Shown piece by piece: positions 20,513-29,733 of a stretch of DNA of 64,000 nucleotides (within the stretch, counting starts at the first letter, position 1; each line of letters starts with the position of its first letter). The translations under genes were made by a program, and so were the position numbers. Source of the DNA: Pseudomonas mandelii (lineage in GTDB: Bacteria > Pseudomonadota > Gammaproteobacteria > Pseudomonadales > Pseudomonadaceae). The notes under the pieces were generated by a model, which worked only from the letters and a program-made list of their open reading frames with translations, was not told where the DNA came from and did not search any database. The stretch lies in NCBI RefSeq assembly GCF_900106065.1, contig NZ_LT629796.1:6977659-7041658 (forward strand), written 5' to 3'.

Positions 20513-22249
20513 ATGCACAAGCTCTCAAGTACCCGATCCGAACTGGCCGACGCGCTCTTTCGACTTCGCCGCAGTTTTTACTCGTTGGCCGGATTCAGCG
20601 GCGTCATCAACGTCATGATGTTGACGCCAGCTATTTATATGCTGCAGGTCTACGATCGGGCCTTGGTCAGTCGTAACGTCACAACATTGACGATGCTGAC
20701 CTTCCTGGTGATAGGCCTGTTCTTGCTAATGGCCACGCTGGAAATGTTCCGCACCCGCGTGCTGATCCGAGTCGGCAACTGCCTCGACATGGACCTCAAT
20801 CGACGCATTTTCACCGCAGCATTCGAGCGCAACCTGAGCCGCGCCGGAGGTAATCCGGCCCAGGCCCTGCAAGATCTCGCACAGGTGCGTCAATTTCTCA
20901 CCGGCAATGGTCTGTTCGCATTCTTTGATGCGCCTTGGACCCCCATCTACCTGCTGGTCGCCTATTTGATCCACCCGCTGCTCGGACTGGTCACGCTGAT
21001 CGGCTCGCTGATTCTGGTGGGCCTGGCTTATCTCACCGAGAAGGCAACGCAAAAGCCACTGGCCGAAGCCAATCAGGCTGCCCTCACCTCCGCCAGCTAC
21101 GCCAACAACAACCTGCGCAACGCCGAGGTTATCGAGGCCATGGGCATGCTGCCTTCGATCGGCAAGCGCTGGTACCAAAGCCATTTGCACATTCTGGAAA
21201 TGCAGACCCTGGCTTCCGACCGTGCTGCCCTGATCAGCAGTACCGGGCGCTTCGTGCGCATCACTTTGCAATCGCTGATCCTCGGCGCCGGCGCGTTGCT
21301 GGCGATCGAAGGCAAGATCACCCCGGGGATGATGATTGCTTGCTCGATCCTCACCGGCCGCGCGCTGGCCCCGGTTGAACAAGTCATCGCGTCGTGGAAG
21401 CAATTGCTTGGCTGCCGTTCGGCCTGGGCCCGGTTGAACGAGATGCTGAACGACTATCCTCGCCGGCCACCGAGCATGTCGCTGCAGCGGCCGCTGGGCA
21501 TGCTGGCGGTGGAGAATGTGTATGCCGGTGCGCCCGGCACCAGCAACACGATTCTGCGCGGAGTGAGCTTCAACCTTTCCCCCGGCGAAAGCCTTGGCAT
21601 TATCGGTCCATCCGCCTCGGGCAAATCCACCCTCGCTCGTCTGTTGGTTGGCGTTTGGCCGGCGCAGGCCGGCAAGGTGCGCCTGGACGGCGCGGACATA
21701 TTCACCTGGAACAAGGGCGAACTTGGCCCCTGGCTCGGTTACCTGCCACAGGACGTGGAGCTGTTCGAGGGCACCATCGCCGACAACATTGCGCGCTTTG
21801 GCGAAGTGGACAGCGATGCGGTCATACGCGCCGCCAGGACGACTGGAGTGCACGAGATGATCCTGCGTTTGGCGCAGGGTTATGAGACCCGTCTGGGCAC
21901 CGATGGCAGCCCGCTGTCCGGAGGCCAGAAGCAACGCATCGCCTTGGCTCGCGCGCTGTATGGAGAACCCAATCTGATTGTGCTGGACGAGCCGAACGCC
22001 AACCTCGACGACGTCGGTGAAAAGGGCTTGGTCGAGGCGCTGGCTCAACTGAAAAACCGCGGCGCCACCGTCATTCTGATTTCCCACCGTCCCAATGTGC
22101 TCTGCGCCGTCGATAAGGTGCTGATGCTGCGCGACGGCGGTGTGCAGATGCTCGGTACTCGCGACGAAGTATTTGCAGCGCTGCGCAAGGCCAGTGTGAT
22201 GCCTGCGGGCGCATCGACTCCGCTGGCCTCCGTCAAATCACGGGAGTGA
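20513..22249 (+). CDS. Type I secretion ABC transporter/ATPase (PrtD/AprD family)
   Basis: A 578-residue inner-membrane exporter subunit from the ATG at 20513, which has GTGAGGG 8 bases upstream. The N-terminal half holds the membrane domain (helices in SLAGFSGVINVMMLTPAIYM and TLTMLTFLVIGLFLLMATL among others). The C-terminal nucleotide-binding domain has Walker A GPSASGKSTLARLL, Q-loop YLPQDVELFEGTI, signature LSGGQKQRIALARAL and Walker B LIVLDEPNANLD. In this family it powers export of RTX proteins through a continuous channel. It is the first gene of a three-gene operon; the next gene begins 7 bp after its stop. The adjacent giant RTX peroxidase is the obvious substrate. Confidence 0.93.
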   Translation: MHKLSSTRSELADALFRLRRSFYSLAGFSGVINVMMLTPAIYMLQVYDRALVSRNVTTLTMLTFLVIGLFLLMATLEMFRTRVLIRVGNCLDMDLNRRIFTAAFERNLSRAGGNPAQALQDLAQVRQFLTGNGLFAFFDAPWTPIYLLVAYLIHPLLGLVTLIGSLILVGLAYLTEKATQKPLAEANQAALTSASYANNNLRNAEVIEAMGMLPSIGKRWYQSHLHILEMQTLASDRAALISSTGRFVRITLQSLILGAGALLAIEGKITPGMMIACSILTGRALAPVEQVIASWKQLLGCRSAWARLNEMLNDYPRRPPSMSLQRPLGMLAVENVYAGAPGTSNTILRGVSFNLSPGESLGIIGPSASGKSTLARLLVGVWPAQAGKVRLDGADIFTWNKGELGPWLGYLPQDVELFEGTIADNIARFGEVDSDAVIRAARTTGVHEMILRLAQGYETRLGTDGSPLSGGQKQRIALARALYGEPNLIVLDEPNANLDDVGEKGLVEALAQLKNRGATVILISHRPNVLCAVDKVLMLRDGGVQMLGTRDEVFAALRKASVMPAGASTPLASVKSRE

Positions 22250-22255
22250 CCGATC

Positions 22256-23596
22256 ATGCAAATGAGCCAACACACCGAGATGATTCTCGCCGATCCCAGG
22301 AACGTGGTGGATCTGGACGTCGGTAAACCCGTGCGCTGGGGCATGTTGCTGATGCTCGCCGGCTTCGGCGGCTTCCTCCTGTGGTCCTGGCTGGCGCCAC
22401 TGGATGCCGGCGTGGTCGCGACTGGCACGGTCAAAGTCACCAGCAATCGTAAAGCCGTGCAGCATCTGACCGGCGGCACTGTGGAGGCCATTCTTGTTCG
22501 CGAAGGTGATGCAGTGAAAAAAGGCCAGGAGCTGGTCCGCCTCGACTCGCTGCGCGCCGCCTCCGAACAGGGTGCGGTCAGCGCCCAGTACATCGTCAGC
22601 AAGACGGTGGAAAACCGTCTGGAAGCGGAACGCGACGGTCGCGACGTGGTGAACTACGACCCCGAATTGCTCAAGCGCTTCGGGAATGACCACCGCCTGG
22701 TGGCCGCCATGAATCTGCAACAACGCCTGCTGGATACCCGACGCGCCGGCCTCGCTGGCGAAATCAGCATCCTTCAGGAAAACCTCGCGGCGTCGGCGGT
22801 GCAGCTCAAGGGCCTGCAGCAGGTCTATGGCGCCCGCGCCTCGCAGATCGACTTCCTCAACCAGGAACTAAAAGGTACCCGCGTGCTGGCGGCCGAAGGC
22901 TATGTGCCACGCAACCGCCTGCTTGAGCTGGAACGCAGCAATTCCGACCTCTCCGCCGGCCAGGCCGAAAACCTCAACAACATCGCCCGCATACGCAGCC
23001 AGACCACCGAAATCAAGCTGCGCATCCTTCAGCGCCAGCACGATTACCAGAAGGAAGTCGAATCGCAGCTCACCGACACCGCCAAGGAAAATACCACCCT
23101 GGCCGACCGCTTGCGTGCGCTGGACTATGAAGTGACCCACACGGTGATTCGCTCGCCGATTGATGGCATCGTCCATTCACTGAGCATTGCGACCATCGGC
23201 GGGATCATTCAGCCCGGCTTCAAAATCATGGAAATCGTTCCGGACAATGAACCGCTGCAGGTTGACGCGATGATTCCGGTACAGGCGATCGACAAGATGG
23301 TCCCCGGCCTGGCCGTGGACATTGCGTTTCCGGCCTTCAACCATGCCCAGACGCCCAACATCCCTGGCCGTGTGAAGACAGTCTCCGCCGACCGCCTGCT
23401 CGACGAGGAAAGCAAGCAACCGTTCTATCTGGCACAGGTAGAAGTCACTCCCGATGGCATGAGCCAGCTTGGCAGCAATCACATTCGTCCCGGTATGCCC
23501 GCCAGCGTCACCATCAAGACCGGCGAGCGCAACTTGATGAGCTATCTTCTCAAACCAATGCTCGAGCGTGTCGACAGCTCGTTCAAGGAACAATGA
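22256..23596 (+). CDS. Type I secretion membrane fusion protein (HlyD/PrtE family)
   Basis: A 446-residue periplasmic adaptor. A short cytoplasmic N-terminus leads to one TM helix (GMLLMLAGFGGFLLWSWLAP, about 25-45). The lipoyl-like half-motif GTVEAILVREGDAVKKGQ follows, then a long coiled-coil region (about 120-290) and the C-terminal beta-barrel domain with VIRSPIDGIVHSL. It bridges the ABC exporter and the outer-membrane channel. GGGAG lies 9 bases before the ATG at 22256, overlapping the end of the ABC gene; a second in-frame ATG occurs at 22262. It overlaps or nearly abuts the downstream TolC-like gene, so the three are one operon. Confidence 0.93.
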   Translation: MQMSQHTEMILADPRNVVDLDVGKPVRWGMLLMLAGFGGFLLWSWLAPLDAGVVATGTVKVTSNRKAVQHLTGGTVEAILVREGDAVKKGQELVRLDSLRAASEQGAVSAQYIVSKTVENRLEAERDGRDVVNYDPELLKRFGNDHRLVAAMNLQQRLLDTRRAGLAGEISILQENLAASAVQLKGLQQVYGARASQIDFLNQELKGTRVLAAEGYVPRNRLLELERSNSDLSAGQAENLNNIARIRSQTTEIKLRILQRQHDYQKEVESQLTDTAKENTTLADRLRALDYEVTHTVIRSPIDGIVHSLSIATIGGIIQPGFKIMEIVPDNEPLQVDAMIPVQAIDKMVPGLAVDIAFPAFNHAQTPNIPGRVKTVSADRLLDEESKQPFYLAQVEVTPDGMSQLGSNHIRPGMPASVTIKTGERNLMSYLLKPMLERVDSSFKEQ

Positions 23597-23597
23597 A

Positions 23598-24926
23598 ATG
23601 GACCGTCATTGCCTGATCTTTTGCCTGCTTGCGCTGTCCTTCCCGGTTGGCGCCATGGACCTCAAGCAAGCCTGGGATCTGTTGCAGTACCAAGGCCCCG
23701 TCTATCGCGCCGCCGTACATGAAAAAGAGGCCGGCCTGGAAAACCGCGCCATTGGCCAGGCCGGCCTGCTACCGCAGATCAGTGCCTCGGCCTACGACAA
23801 CAAGGTCAATGGCACCCAGCGCCAGAGCGGCATCGAAAGGGATCTCGACTACGACTCCAAGGGCGCTAACGTGCGCTTGCGCCAGCCGCTGTTCAACAAA
23901 CAGAAAATGGCCGAGTTCCGCCAGGGTAAACAGCGTGCCGACTACAGCGTCGCGGTGTTCGATGCCAAGAGTCAGGACGCCGCAGTGCGCCTGGCCGAAA
24001 GCTATTTCGACGTGCTCCTGGCCAGCGAAACCATCATCCTTGCCAAAGCCAAGTTAAACGCCTTTGACGAGCAACTCGCTTCGGCTAAACGACGCATGGA
24101 GTTGGGGGCCGGTACCGTCACCGACATCGACGAGTCGATCGCTCGCCGCGACCTCGCCGCGGTTGAGCTGATCGAAGCGCAGGACAACCTGGTCAACGCG
24201 CGCCGCAAGCTTGAGGAATACATCGGAGAATCCCCCGAATCCCTTACCACCTTGCGTCCGACCTTCAATACGCCACCGCTGCTACCGAGCAACCTGCAGG
24301 ACTGGTTAATCAAGGCTCAGACTGACAGCCCGCTGATCCATGCGCGCCGTCATAGCAGCGACCTCGCTGAAGAAGAAGTGAAGCGCGCCAGGGCTGGTCA
24401 CTGGCCGACACTTGATTTCGTTGCCGGCTACACCGCGGGCGATAGCCAATCAATCTCCGAGCTGAATCAACGCAACCGCTACGCCTCAATCGGGCTGGAG
24501 GCAAACTTCCCGTTGTACAACGGTGGTGGCACTAGCGCGTTGACGCGCCAGGCGAGTGCCAATAGCTATAAGGCCCTGGACGAACTCGACGCTACGCGCC
24601 AGGAAGTCATCTCCGGTACCACCCGTGAGTATCGCGGCGTAGAGAGCGGCGCCCAACGTATTCGCGCGCTGGAGAGAGCAGTGGAGTCCAACGAACGCTC
24701 ACTGACTTCGACACGCAAAGGCTTCAAAGAAGGCGGCACCAGCACCAACTCGGACGTTCTCAATGCCGAAGAGCTGCTCTTCGATGCGCGCCACGATTTG
24801 TTCGAGGCCAAGCTGCGCTACTTGATGTCGCGCCTGCGCCTGGCCTCTTCGGTGGGCAGTCTGGGCGACGACGATATTGACCACATCAACGACTACCTCG
24901 GCCCGGAACTGTTGGTCACCAACTGA
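23598..24926 (+). CDS. Type I secretion outer-membrane channel (TolC family)
   Basis: A 442-residue outer-membrane efflux protein. The ATG at 23598 is chosen because AAGGA lies about 8 bases upstream, within the end of the HlyD-like gene, and because it yields a clean signal peptide (LIFCLLALSFPVGAMD). The rest shows two homologous halves rich in long helices, as in TolC, with PLFNKQKMAEFRQG and LYNGGGTSALTRQA in equivalent positions. It supplies the outer-membrane exit for the type I system. Last gene of the secretion operon. Confidence 0.92.
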   Translation: MDRHCLIFCLLALSFPVGAMDLKQAWDLLQYQGPVYRAAVHEKEAGLENRAIGQAGLLPQISASAYDNKVNGTQRQSGIERDLDYDSKGANVRLRQPLFNKQKMAEFRQGKQRADYSVAVFDAKSQDAAVRLAESYFDVLLASETIILAKAKLNAFDEQLASAKRRMELGAGTVTDIDESIARRDLAAVELIEAQDNLVNARRKLEEYIGESPESLTTLRPTFNTPPLLPSNLQDWLIKAQTDSPLIHARRHSSDLAEEEVKRARAGHWPTLDFVAGYTAGDSQSISELNQRNRYASIGLEANFPLYNGGGTSALTRQASANSYKALDELDATRQEVISGTTREYRGVESGAQRIRALERAVESNERSLTSTRKGFKEGGTSTNSDVLNAEELLFDARHDLFEAKLRYLMSRLRLASSVGSLGDDDIDHINDYLGPELLVTN

Positions 24927-25007
24927 CGTTCACCTGCGCAGCACTTTTTGAGCAGAGGGTGCGGCAGCGATCTTTATCGACAACCAAGAGTGCCCACACC
25001 TGTCCTT

Positions 25008-25041
25008 AAAATACAAAACGCCCGATGCGGTGCATCGGGCG
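25008..25041 (-). terminator. Rho-independent terminator of the TauE-family gene
   Basis: A perfect 10-bp stem (CGCCCGATGC, 3-base loop, complement) at 25019-25041, followed on the minus strand by TTTTGTATTTT. It lies in the convergent gap between the TolC-like gene and the TauE gene and suits the latter. Confidence 0.88.
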
Positions 25042-25107
25042 TTCGGGTGAAACAGGCGTAGCCCTGCTTCAAGACTAGACAATTTACATTTTTATCTGGG
25101 GTACACG

Positions 25108-25893
25108 CTAAAACGCCAGTTTGTAGCCGATCAACACCAGCATCGTGGCCAGGCAAGGACGCAGCACTTCGTCGGAGATACGACCGGTCAAGTGGCTGCC
25201 CAGGTAAATCCCCGGCAGCGAACCCACCAGCAAGTAACCCAGCACCTGCCAATCCATGTTGCCCATGCTGGCATGGCCCAGGCCGGCGACCAGGGTCAAC
25301 GGCACGGCGTGGGCGATTTCCGTGCCGACGAGGCGTCGGGTCGGCAACAACGGATAGAGGATGAACAGCGCTACGGTGCCGAGGGCGCCGGCACCGATCG
25401 AGGTCAGCGCGACCATGGTGCCCAGGACCAGACCGGTGATGACCGTCAACACATTCAGGCGCGAACCGCTGGGGTTGTAATGGCCGCCAGCCCGTTTGTG
25501 GGCGAAGTCGAGCAGGCGTTTTTTGAAGAAAATCGCCAGGGCCGTGGCAAACAGAACGAAGCCGAGGGCTTGTTTGATAACGGCATTCATCGCGTCGGGA
25601 GAAGTCTGCAAACTGCTCAGGAACCACAACGTCAGCGCTACTGCCGGCACGCTGCCGAGGGTCAGCCAACCGGTGATCGCCCAGTCGATATTGTTGTTCT
25701 TGCGATGAACCAGCACACCGCTGGATTTGGTAATGGCCGCGTACAGCAAGTCGGTGCCCACCGCCGTGGCCGGATTGATACCGAACCACAGCAGAATCGG
25801 GGTCATCAAAGACCCACCGCCTACCCCGGTCATGCCGACGATAAAGCCGACGACCAACCCTGCCACCACCAACCCGAAGTTAACGAAATCCAT
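25108..25893 (-). CDS. Sulfite exporter TauE/SafE family membrane protein
   Basis: A 261-residue integral membrane protein from the ATG at 25893, with about eight hydrophobic segments. The conserved N-terminal motif GMTGVGGGSLMTPILL and its second-half counterpart ALTSIGAGALGTVALF mark the family. Members move sulfur-containing or organic anions across the inner membrane; the substrate here is unknown. Upstream in-frame ATGs at 25914 and 25938 are possible. None has a strong ribosome site, so the start is uncertain; MDFVNFGLVV places the first helix correctly. It is a single gene followed by a strong terminator. Confidence 0.85.
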   Translation of the reverse strand: MDFVNFGLVVAGLVVGFIVGMTGVGGGSLMTPILLWFGINPATAVGTDLLYAAITKSSGVLVHRKNNNIDWAITGWLTLGSVPAVALTLWFLSSLQTSPDAMNAVIKQALGFVLFATALAIFFKKRLLDFAHKRAGGHYNPSGSRLNVLTVITGLVLGTMVALTSIGAGALGTVALFILYPLLPTRRLVGTEIAHAVPLTLVAGLGHASMGNMDWQVLGYLLVGSLPGIYLGSHLTGRISDEVLRPCLATMLVLIGYKLAF

Positions 25894-26021
25894 TAACACG
25901 CCCGCAATAAAACGCATGGAAAAACTGGACCGCAGCATAGCGATTTTTCTTATAACCAGTTATATCGATGCGAACTATCGTTATTCCACAACTTACTACT
26001 TTTCCTATTTACTCAACCCCC

Positions 26022-26115
26022 CCTGTGGGAGCGAGCCTGCTCGCGATGGCGATGTTTCATTCACGTGATATTGAATGTGCCAACGCTATCGCGAGCAGGC
26101 TCGCTCCTACAGAGG
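26022..26115. repeat. REP inverted pair
   Basis: CTGTGGGAGCGAGCCTGCTCGCGAT and its inverted partner CGCGAGCAGGCTCGCTCC flank a spacer of about 45 bp. It lies between the TauE gene and the lipoprotein gene. Confidence 0.9.
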
Positions 26116-26149
26116 GATCTGCTGTGTCAGTGAGTGCGGTGGGGTTGAT

Positions 26150-26899
26150 TTACTGCACGGGCAGGAAATTCAAAAACAGCAAGCTCTGCGCGTAGTTCAG
26201 GCCGATCCGCCGATAACGCTCGTCCAGCATCTGCGTCAGCAGATCCAGCCGCGCGACGATTTTGCCGAACTCCACGGCAAAACTCAGGTTGCTGCCCTCC
26301 TCCGAAATTTCGTTGGAGAACAGCAAGGGCTCGCCGTTTTTGTTTTGCCGCTGGCTCAGGATCCAGGTGGCTTTCTCGATGTTGCGGGCGGCGTTATTGA
26401 CGAAGGTCGGGTTGATAGCATCGGTCATATAGAACTCGAGACGGTTGCCGTGAGCGGTGACCAGCATGCTGCCGATGGCGTAGATGAAGGCGCCGACCCG
26501 GTCGCCGAGAAACTCAGGACTCATGGCGTAGCTCAGCGCCGCGAGGTCCTTCTTGCCACCGAGGGTCGGCAGCGGCTGCTGTTGTTCGATGGCCAGGCGC
26601 ACTTGTTTACCGGCGGTGCGGGCGTCGAGGAAGCCGGATTTTTTCAACTCGTCCGGGTTACGCAGGTAGAGCTTGCTCATCAGCAAGTAGAGGCTGTCGA
26701 GGTTGTCGCGCATCGCCAGGGTCGCCATGCGGTCGACGCTGGTCTGGAGGAATTCCTGGGGCGTGCCTTCGCGGAACTGGTTGACGATGTCGCTACCCTG
26801 TTGCTGGCTGCAACCGCTGGCGAAGAGCATCGACAGGCTGGCCAGCAGCAGGCATCGGCGCCGTAGAAGTGAAGCGAAGAAGGGTAAAACTCGAGCCAT
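26150..26899 (-). CDS. Predicted lipoprotein of unknown function
   Basis: A 249-residue protein from the ATG at 26899. A basic N-terminus (LLRRRC) is followed by a hydrophobic stretch and the lipobox LFASGC, so it should be lipidated and membrane anchored. The mature part is helical, with RNIEKATWIL and a C-terminal QSLLFLNFLP. I recognise no family or catalytic motif. The chosen start lacks a clear Shine-Dalgarno sequence. The open frame extends upstream to 27019, but that extension looks non-coding and would bury the signal peptide. It is divergent from the aldose epimerase gene. Confidence 0.65.
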   Translation of the reverse strand: MARVLPFFASLLRRRCLLLASLSMLFASGCSQQQGSDIVNQFREGTPQEFLQTSVDRMATLAMRDNLDSLYLLMSKLYLRNPDELKKSGFLDARTAGKQVRLAIEQQQPLPTLGGKKDLAALSYAMSPEFLGDRVGAFIYAIGSMLVTAHGNRLEFYMTDAINPTFVNNAARNIEKATWILSQRQNKNGEPLLFSNEISEEGSNLSFAVEFGKIVARLDLLTQMLDERYRRIGLNYAQSLLFLNFLPVQ

Positions 26900-27031
26900 G
26901 GGTGCTTGAACTTGGGCATTGGCCGACGGAGGGGATCGCCGCAGGCTGGCCAAGGATAGAGCCGCCAAAGCTGAAAAAGTGCAGTGCCGATGGTCCGTAA
27001 ACCCTGGCCTCCATAACAAACACCGACAAAT

Positions 27032-27117
27032 TAGTCATACTTTTAATTGCAACACTTCACATATCAGCTATAAATCCTTCCTTGATCGACGATCAAAATC
27101 GATCATTAGTATGACTA
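27032..27117 (+). promoter_or_regulatory. Promoter with two FadR/GntR-type operator-like sites
   Basis: TAGTCATACTT at 27032-27042 and TAGTATGACTA at 27107-27117 (complement TAGTCATACTA) are the same 11-mer in opposite orientation with one mismatch. They fit the T-N-GT-N3-AC-N-A pattern of FadR-subfamily GntR operators. Between them is a plausible sigma-70 promoter, TTGCAA (27047-27052), 16 bases, TATAAA (27069-27074), reading toward the aldose epimerase gene. The sites thus flank the promoter, as expected for repression. Confidence 0.5.
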
Positions 27118-27149
27118 CATGCCAAAAACAACAAAAAGGAAGGTCAACC

Positions 27150-28298
27150 ATGCTGCACTCCCGACACCTGCTCTCCGGCCTCGGACTGTCCCTGATGATC
27201 GCTACCCTCCCCACTCAAGCGGCTGGTCTGTCCAGCGAACACAAAGCCTTCGGCAAGACCAACGACGGCACACCCGTCGAGCAATACGTCTTGCGCAACA
27301 GCCATGGCCTGCAAGCCACGATCATTACCTACGGCGGCATTTTGCAGTCGCTGAAGGTGCCGGACAAAAACGGCAAGCTCGACGACGTGGTGCTGGGTTT
27401 TGACGACGTTCAGGGCTATCAGAGCGGCACCGCTTACTTTGGCGCGACCATCGGGCGTTTCGGCAATCGCCTGGCCAACGGCGCGTTCGAACTGGACGGC
27501 AAACGCTATCAGGTGCCGCTCAACGACGGCTCCAACTCGCTGCACGGCGGCCCGCAAGGGTTTGACAAGCACGTGTGGAAAGCTCAGCCGAGCAAAGGCA
27601 AGGATTCTGTGGGCGTTACCCTGACCTATCTGTCGGCGGACGGCGAAATGGGCTTCCCCGGCAACCTCAAGACCGAGGTCACTTACAGCCTCACCGAGAA
27701 CAATGAACTGCGCATCGACTACAAGGCCAGCACTGATAAACCGACCGTACTGAACCTGACCAATCACAGCTATTTCAACCTCGCCGGCGCGGGCAACGGG
27801 GATGTTCTGAAACAGCTCGTCACCCTGCATTCGACCCATTACACGCCGGTCACCGCCAAACTGATTCCGACCGGCGAACTGGCCCCGGTCGCGGGTACGC
27901 CGATGGACTTCACACAACCCACCGCCATCGGCAAAAACATCAAGGCCGATCACCCGCAACTGAAATTCGCCGAGCCGAAACAGGGCGGCTTTGACTTCAA
28001 CTGGGCCCTGGACGCCAAGGGTGATGTGGGCAAGCTGGCGGCCGATGTCAGCGACCCACTCTCCGGGCGCCGCTTGCAGCTCTACACCACCGAACCCGGC
28101 GTGCAGTTCTACACCAGCAACTTCCTCGATGGCACGGTCAAGGGCAAGGGCGGCAAGGTTTATCCGCATTGGGGCGCGTTTACCCTTGAGACCCAGCACT
28201 ACCCGGACTCACCGAACCAGCCGAACTTCCCGTCCACCCGACTTGACCCGGGCAAGACCTATACCCAGAGCACTGTGCTGAAGTTTTCGGCCCACTAA
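27150..28298 (+). CDS. galM: Secreted aldose 1-epimerase (galactose mutarotase family)
   Basis: A 382-residue protein with a signal peptide (LSGLGLSLMIATLPTQAAG), so it acts in the periplasm. The mutarotase fold is recognisable from the N-terminal TYGGILQSLKVPDKNGK, RFGNRLANG, the catalytic-His segment NLTNHSYFNLAG and the catalytic-Glu segment GAFTLETQHYPDSPN. It interconverts alpha and beta anomers of aldoses such as galactose or glucose. The ATG at 27150 has AAAAGGAAGG 6 bases upstream. Two matching GntR-like operator sites in the upstream region suggest sugar-responsive control. The aldo/keto reductase gene follows about 110 bp later. Confidence 0.9.
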   Translation: MLHSRHLLSGLGLSLMIATLPTQAAGLSSEHKAFGKTNDGTPVEQYVLRNSHGLQATIITYGGILQSLKVPDKNGKLDDVVLGFDDVQGYQSGTAYFGATIGRFGNRLANGAFELDGKRYQVPLNDGSNSLHGGPQGFDKHVWKAQPSKGKDSVGVTLTYLSADGEMGFPGNLKTEVTYSLTENNELRIDYKASTDKPTVLNLTNHSYFNLAGAGNGDVLKQLVTLHSTHYTPVTAKLIPTGELAPVAGTPMDFTQPTAIGKNIKADHPQLKFAEPKQGGFDFNWALDAKGDVGKLAADVSDPLSGRRLQLYTTEPGVQFYTSNFLDGTVKGKGGKVYPHWGAFTLETQHYPDSPNQPNFPSTRLDPGKTYTQSTVLKFSAH

Positions 28299-28315
28299 AC
28301 ATCCCCCCACAATCA

Positions 28316-28336
28316 AGCAGCTGCCGAGCAGCTGCT
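28316..28336 (+). terminator. Hairpin after the epimerase gene
   Basis: AGCAGCTG-CCGAG-CAGCTGCT is a perfect 8-bp stem 18 bp past the epimerase stop. There is no T run, so termination is possible but weakly supported. Confidence 0.35.
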
Positions 28337-28410
28337 ACACGTCCACGGAACCACCGGGGTATTCTGCTGCCAACTGGAGAGTATCTATCGATTCGAAAAA
28401 GGAGGTTTTC

Positions 28411-29232
28411 ATGCGGACCCTCGAACTGGCCGGCGTCGACGTACCGGTCATCGGTCAAGGCACCTGGCGCATGGGCGAAGATCCCTCGCAACACAACAAG
28501 GAAGTCGCCGCGCTGCGCCTGGGCATCGAGCTGGGCATGACCCTGATCGACACCGCCGAGATGTATGCCGAAGGCGGCGCGGAGGAAGTGGTGGGTGAAG
28601 CCATAACAGGCCTGCGCGACAAGGTCTTCCTGGTCAGCAAGGTCTACCCGCACAACGCCAGCCGCAAAGGCATCCCCCAGGCCTGCGAACGCAGCCTGCG
28701 GCGCTTGAACACCGATTACATCGATTTATACCTGCTGCATTGGCGCGGCCAGTATCCGCTCGAGGAAACCGTCGCAGCCTTCGAACGCCTGCGAGAAGAC
28801 GGCAAAATCGGCCGTTGGGGCGTGTCCAATTTCGACGTTGACGACCTGGAGGAATTGAACTCACCGGCCTGCGCTACCAACCAGGTGCTGTACAACCTGG
28901 AAGAGCGCGGCATCGAATTTGATCTTCTGCCCTGGTGTCAACAGCATCAGCAGCCGTTGATGGCATACTGTCCCATCGGTCAGGGAGGAACGATGCTGAC
29001 CCATCCGGCGCTCAGCCAGATTGCCGCCCGTCACGCCGCGAAGCCGGCTCAGATAGCACTGGCATGGATTCTGCGACAGACAGGCGTGATCGCCATCCCC
29101 AAAGCGGTCGCTCCTGAACATGTGCAACTGAATGCGCAGGCCGCACAACTGCGGCTCGACGACGAGGACTTGAAGGCGCTGGACCACGCGTTTCACGCGC
29201 CACAACGCAAGCACCGGTTGGCCATGGTCTAA
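28411..29232 (+). CDS. Aldo/keto reductase
   Basis: A 273-residue cytoplasmic NADPH-dependent oxidoreductase with the family's (beta/alpha)8 barrel signatures. The catalytic tetrad is visible: Asp47 and Tyr52 in LIDTAEMY, Lys77 in LVSKVYP and His110 in LYLLHWRG. The C-terminal cofactor motif IAIPKAVAPEHV is present. AAAAAGGAGG lies 6 bases before the ATG. It probably reduces small aldehydes or ketones; the substrate is unknown. It is downstream of the epimerase gene on the same strand but separated by a hairpin. Confidence 0.9.
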   Translation: MRTLELAGVDVPVIGQGTWRMGEDPSQHNKEVAALRLGIELGMTLIDTAEMYAEGGAEEVVGEAITGLRDKVFLVSKVYPHNASRKGIPQACERSLRRLNTDYIDLYLLHWRGQYPLEETVAAFERLREDGKIGRWGVSNFDVDDLEELNSPACATNQVLYNLEERGIEFDLLPWCQQHQQPLMAYCPIGQGGTMLTHPALSQIAARHAAKPAQIALAWILRQTGVIAIPKAVAPEHVQLNAQAAQLRLDDEDLKALDHAFHAPQRKHRLAMV

Positions 29233-29262
29233 GCCATCGCGGTACTGTCAGAGGGCTTCTGC

Positions 29263-29733
29263 ATGAGAAGCACTGATCAGCTCGACGACTTCAATTTGCC
29301 ACGCTTTGTGCAAGCACAAGACCCCGTGTTCGAGTGGGTCCGGGAAGAGTTGAAAGCCGGCCGCAAGCGCCGGCACTGGATGTGGTTCGTTTTTCCGCAG
29401 TTCGCCGGATTGGGCGGTAGCCAGATGTCTCGACATTACGCGATCCGCTCCCGCGAGGAAGCCGTGGCCTACCTTGCGCATCCAACGCTGGGCGCTCGCC
29501 TGCGAACCTGCACTCAATTGGTCCTGGACATCAAACAACGCTCGATCGCCGAGATTTTCGGACACCCCGACAACCTCAAGTTTCACTCGTCGATGACCCT
29601 GTTCGCCCAAATCGCCCCCAAGGGCAGCGTGTTCCATAAGGCACTGGATCAATACTTTCACGGCATACGGGATGACTGGACGCTGCAGCTGCTGGACTCA
29701 AAACAAGCCCAGTTGCCCACCAATCAAGGTTGA
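29263..29733 (+). CDS. DUF1810 family protein
   Basis: A 156-residue cytoplasmic protein matching the DUF1810 pattern: [16 protein letters not shown] near the N-terminus, [14 protein letters not shown] in the middle, [10 protein letters not shown], then a C-terminal helix with [14 protein letters not shown]. No enzymatic role is established for this family. GAGGG precedes the ATG by about 7 bases. Its 3' end overlaps the 3' end of the convergent DNA polymerase II gene by 36 bp, so no terminator fits between them. Confidence 0.85.
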   Translation: MRSTDQLDDFNLPRFVQAQDPVFEWVREELKAGRKRRHWMWFVFPQFAGLGGSQMSRHYAIRSREEAVAYLAHPTLGARLRTCTQLVLDIKQRSIAEIFGHPDNLKFHSSMTLFAQIAPKGSVFHKALDQYFHGIRDDWTLQLLDSKQAQLPTNQG

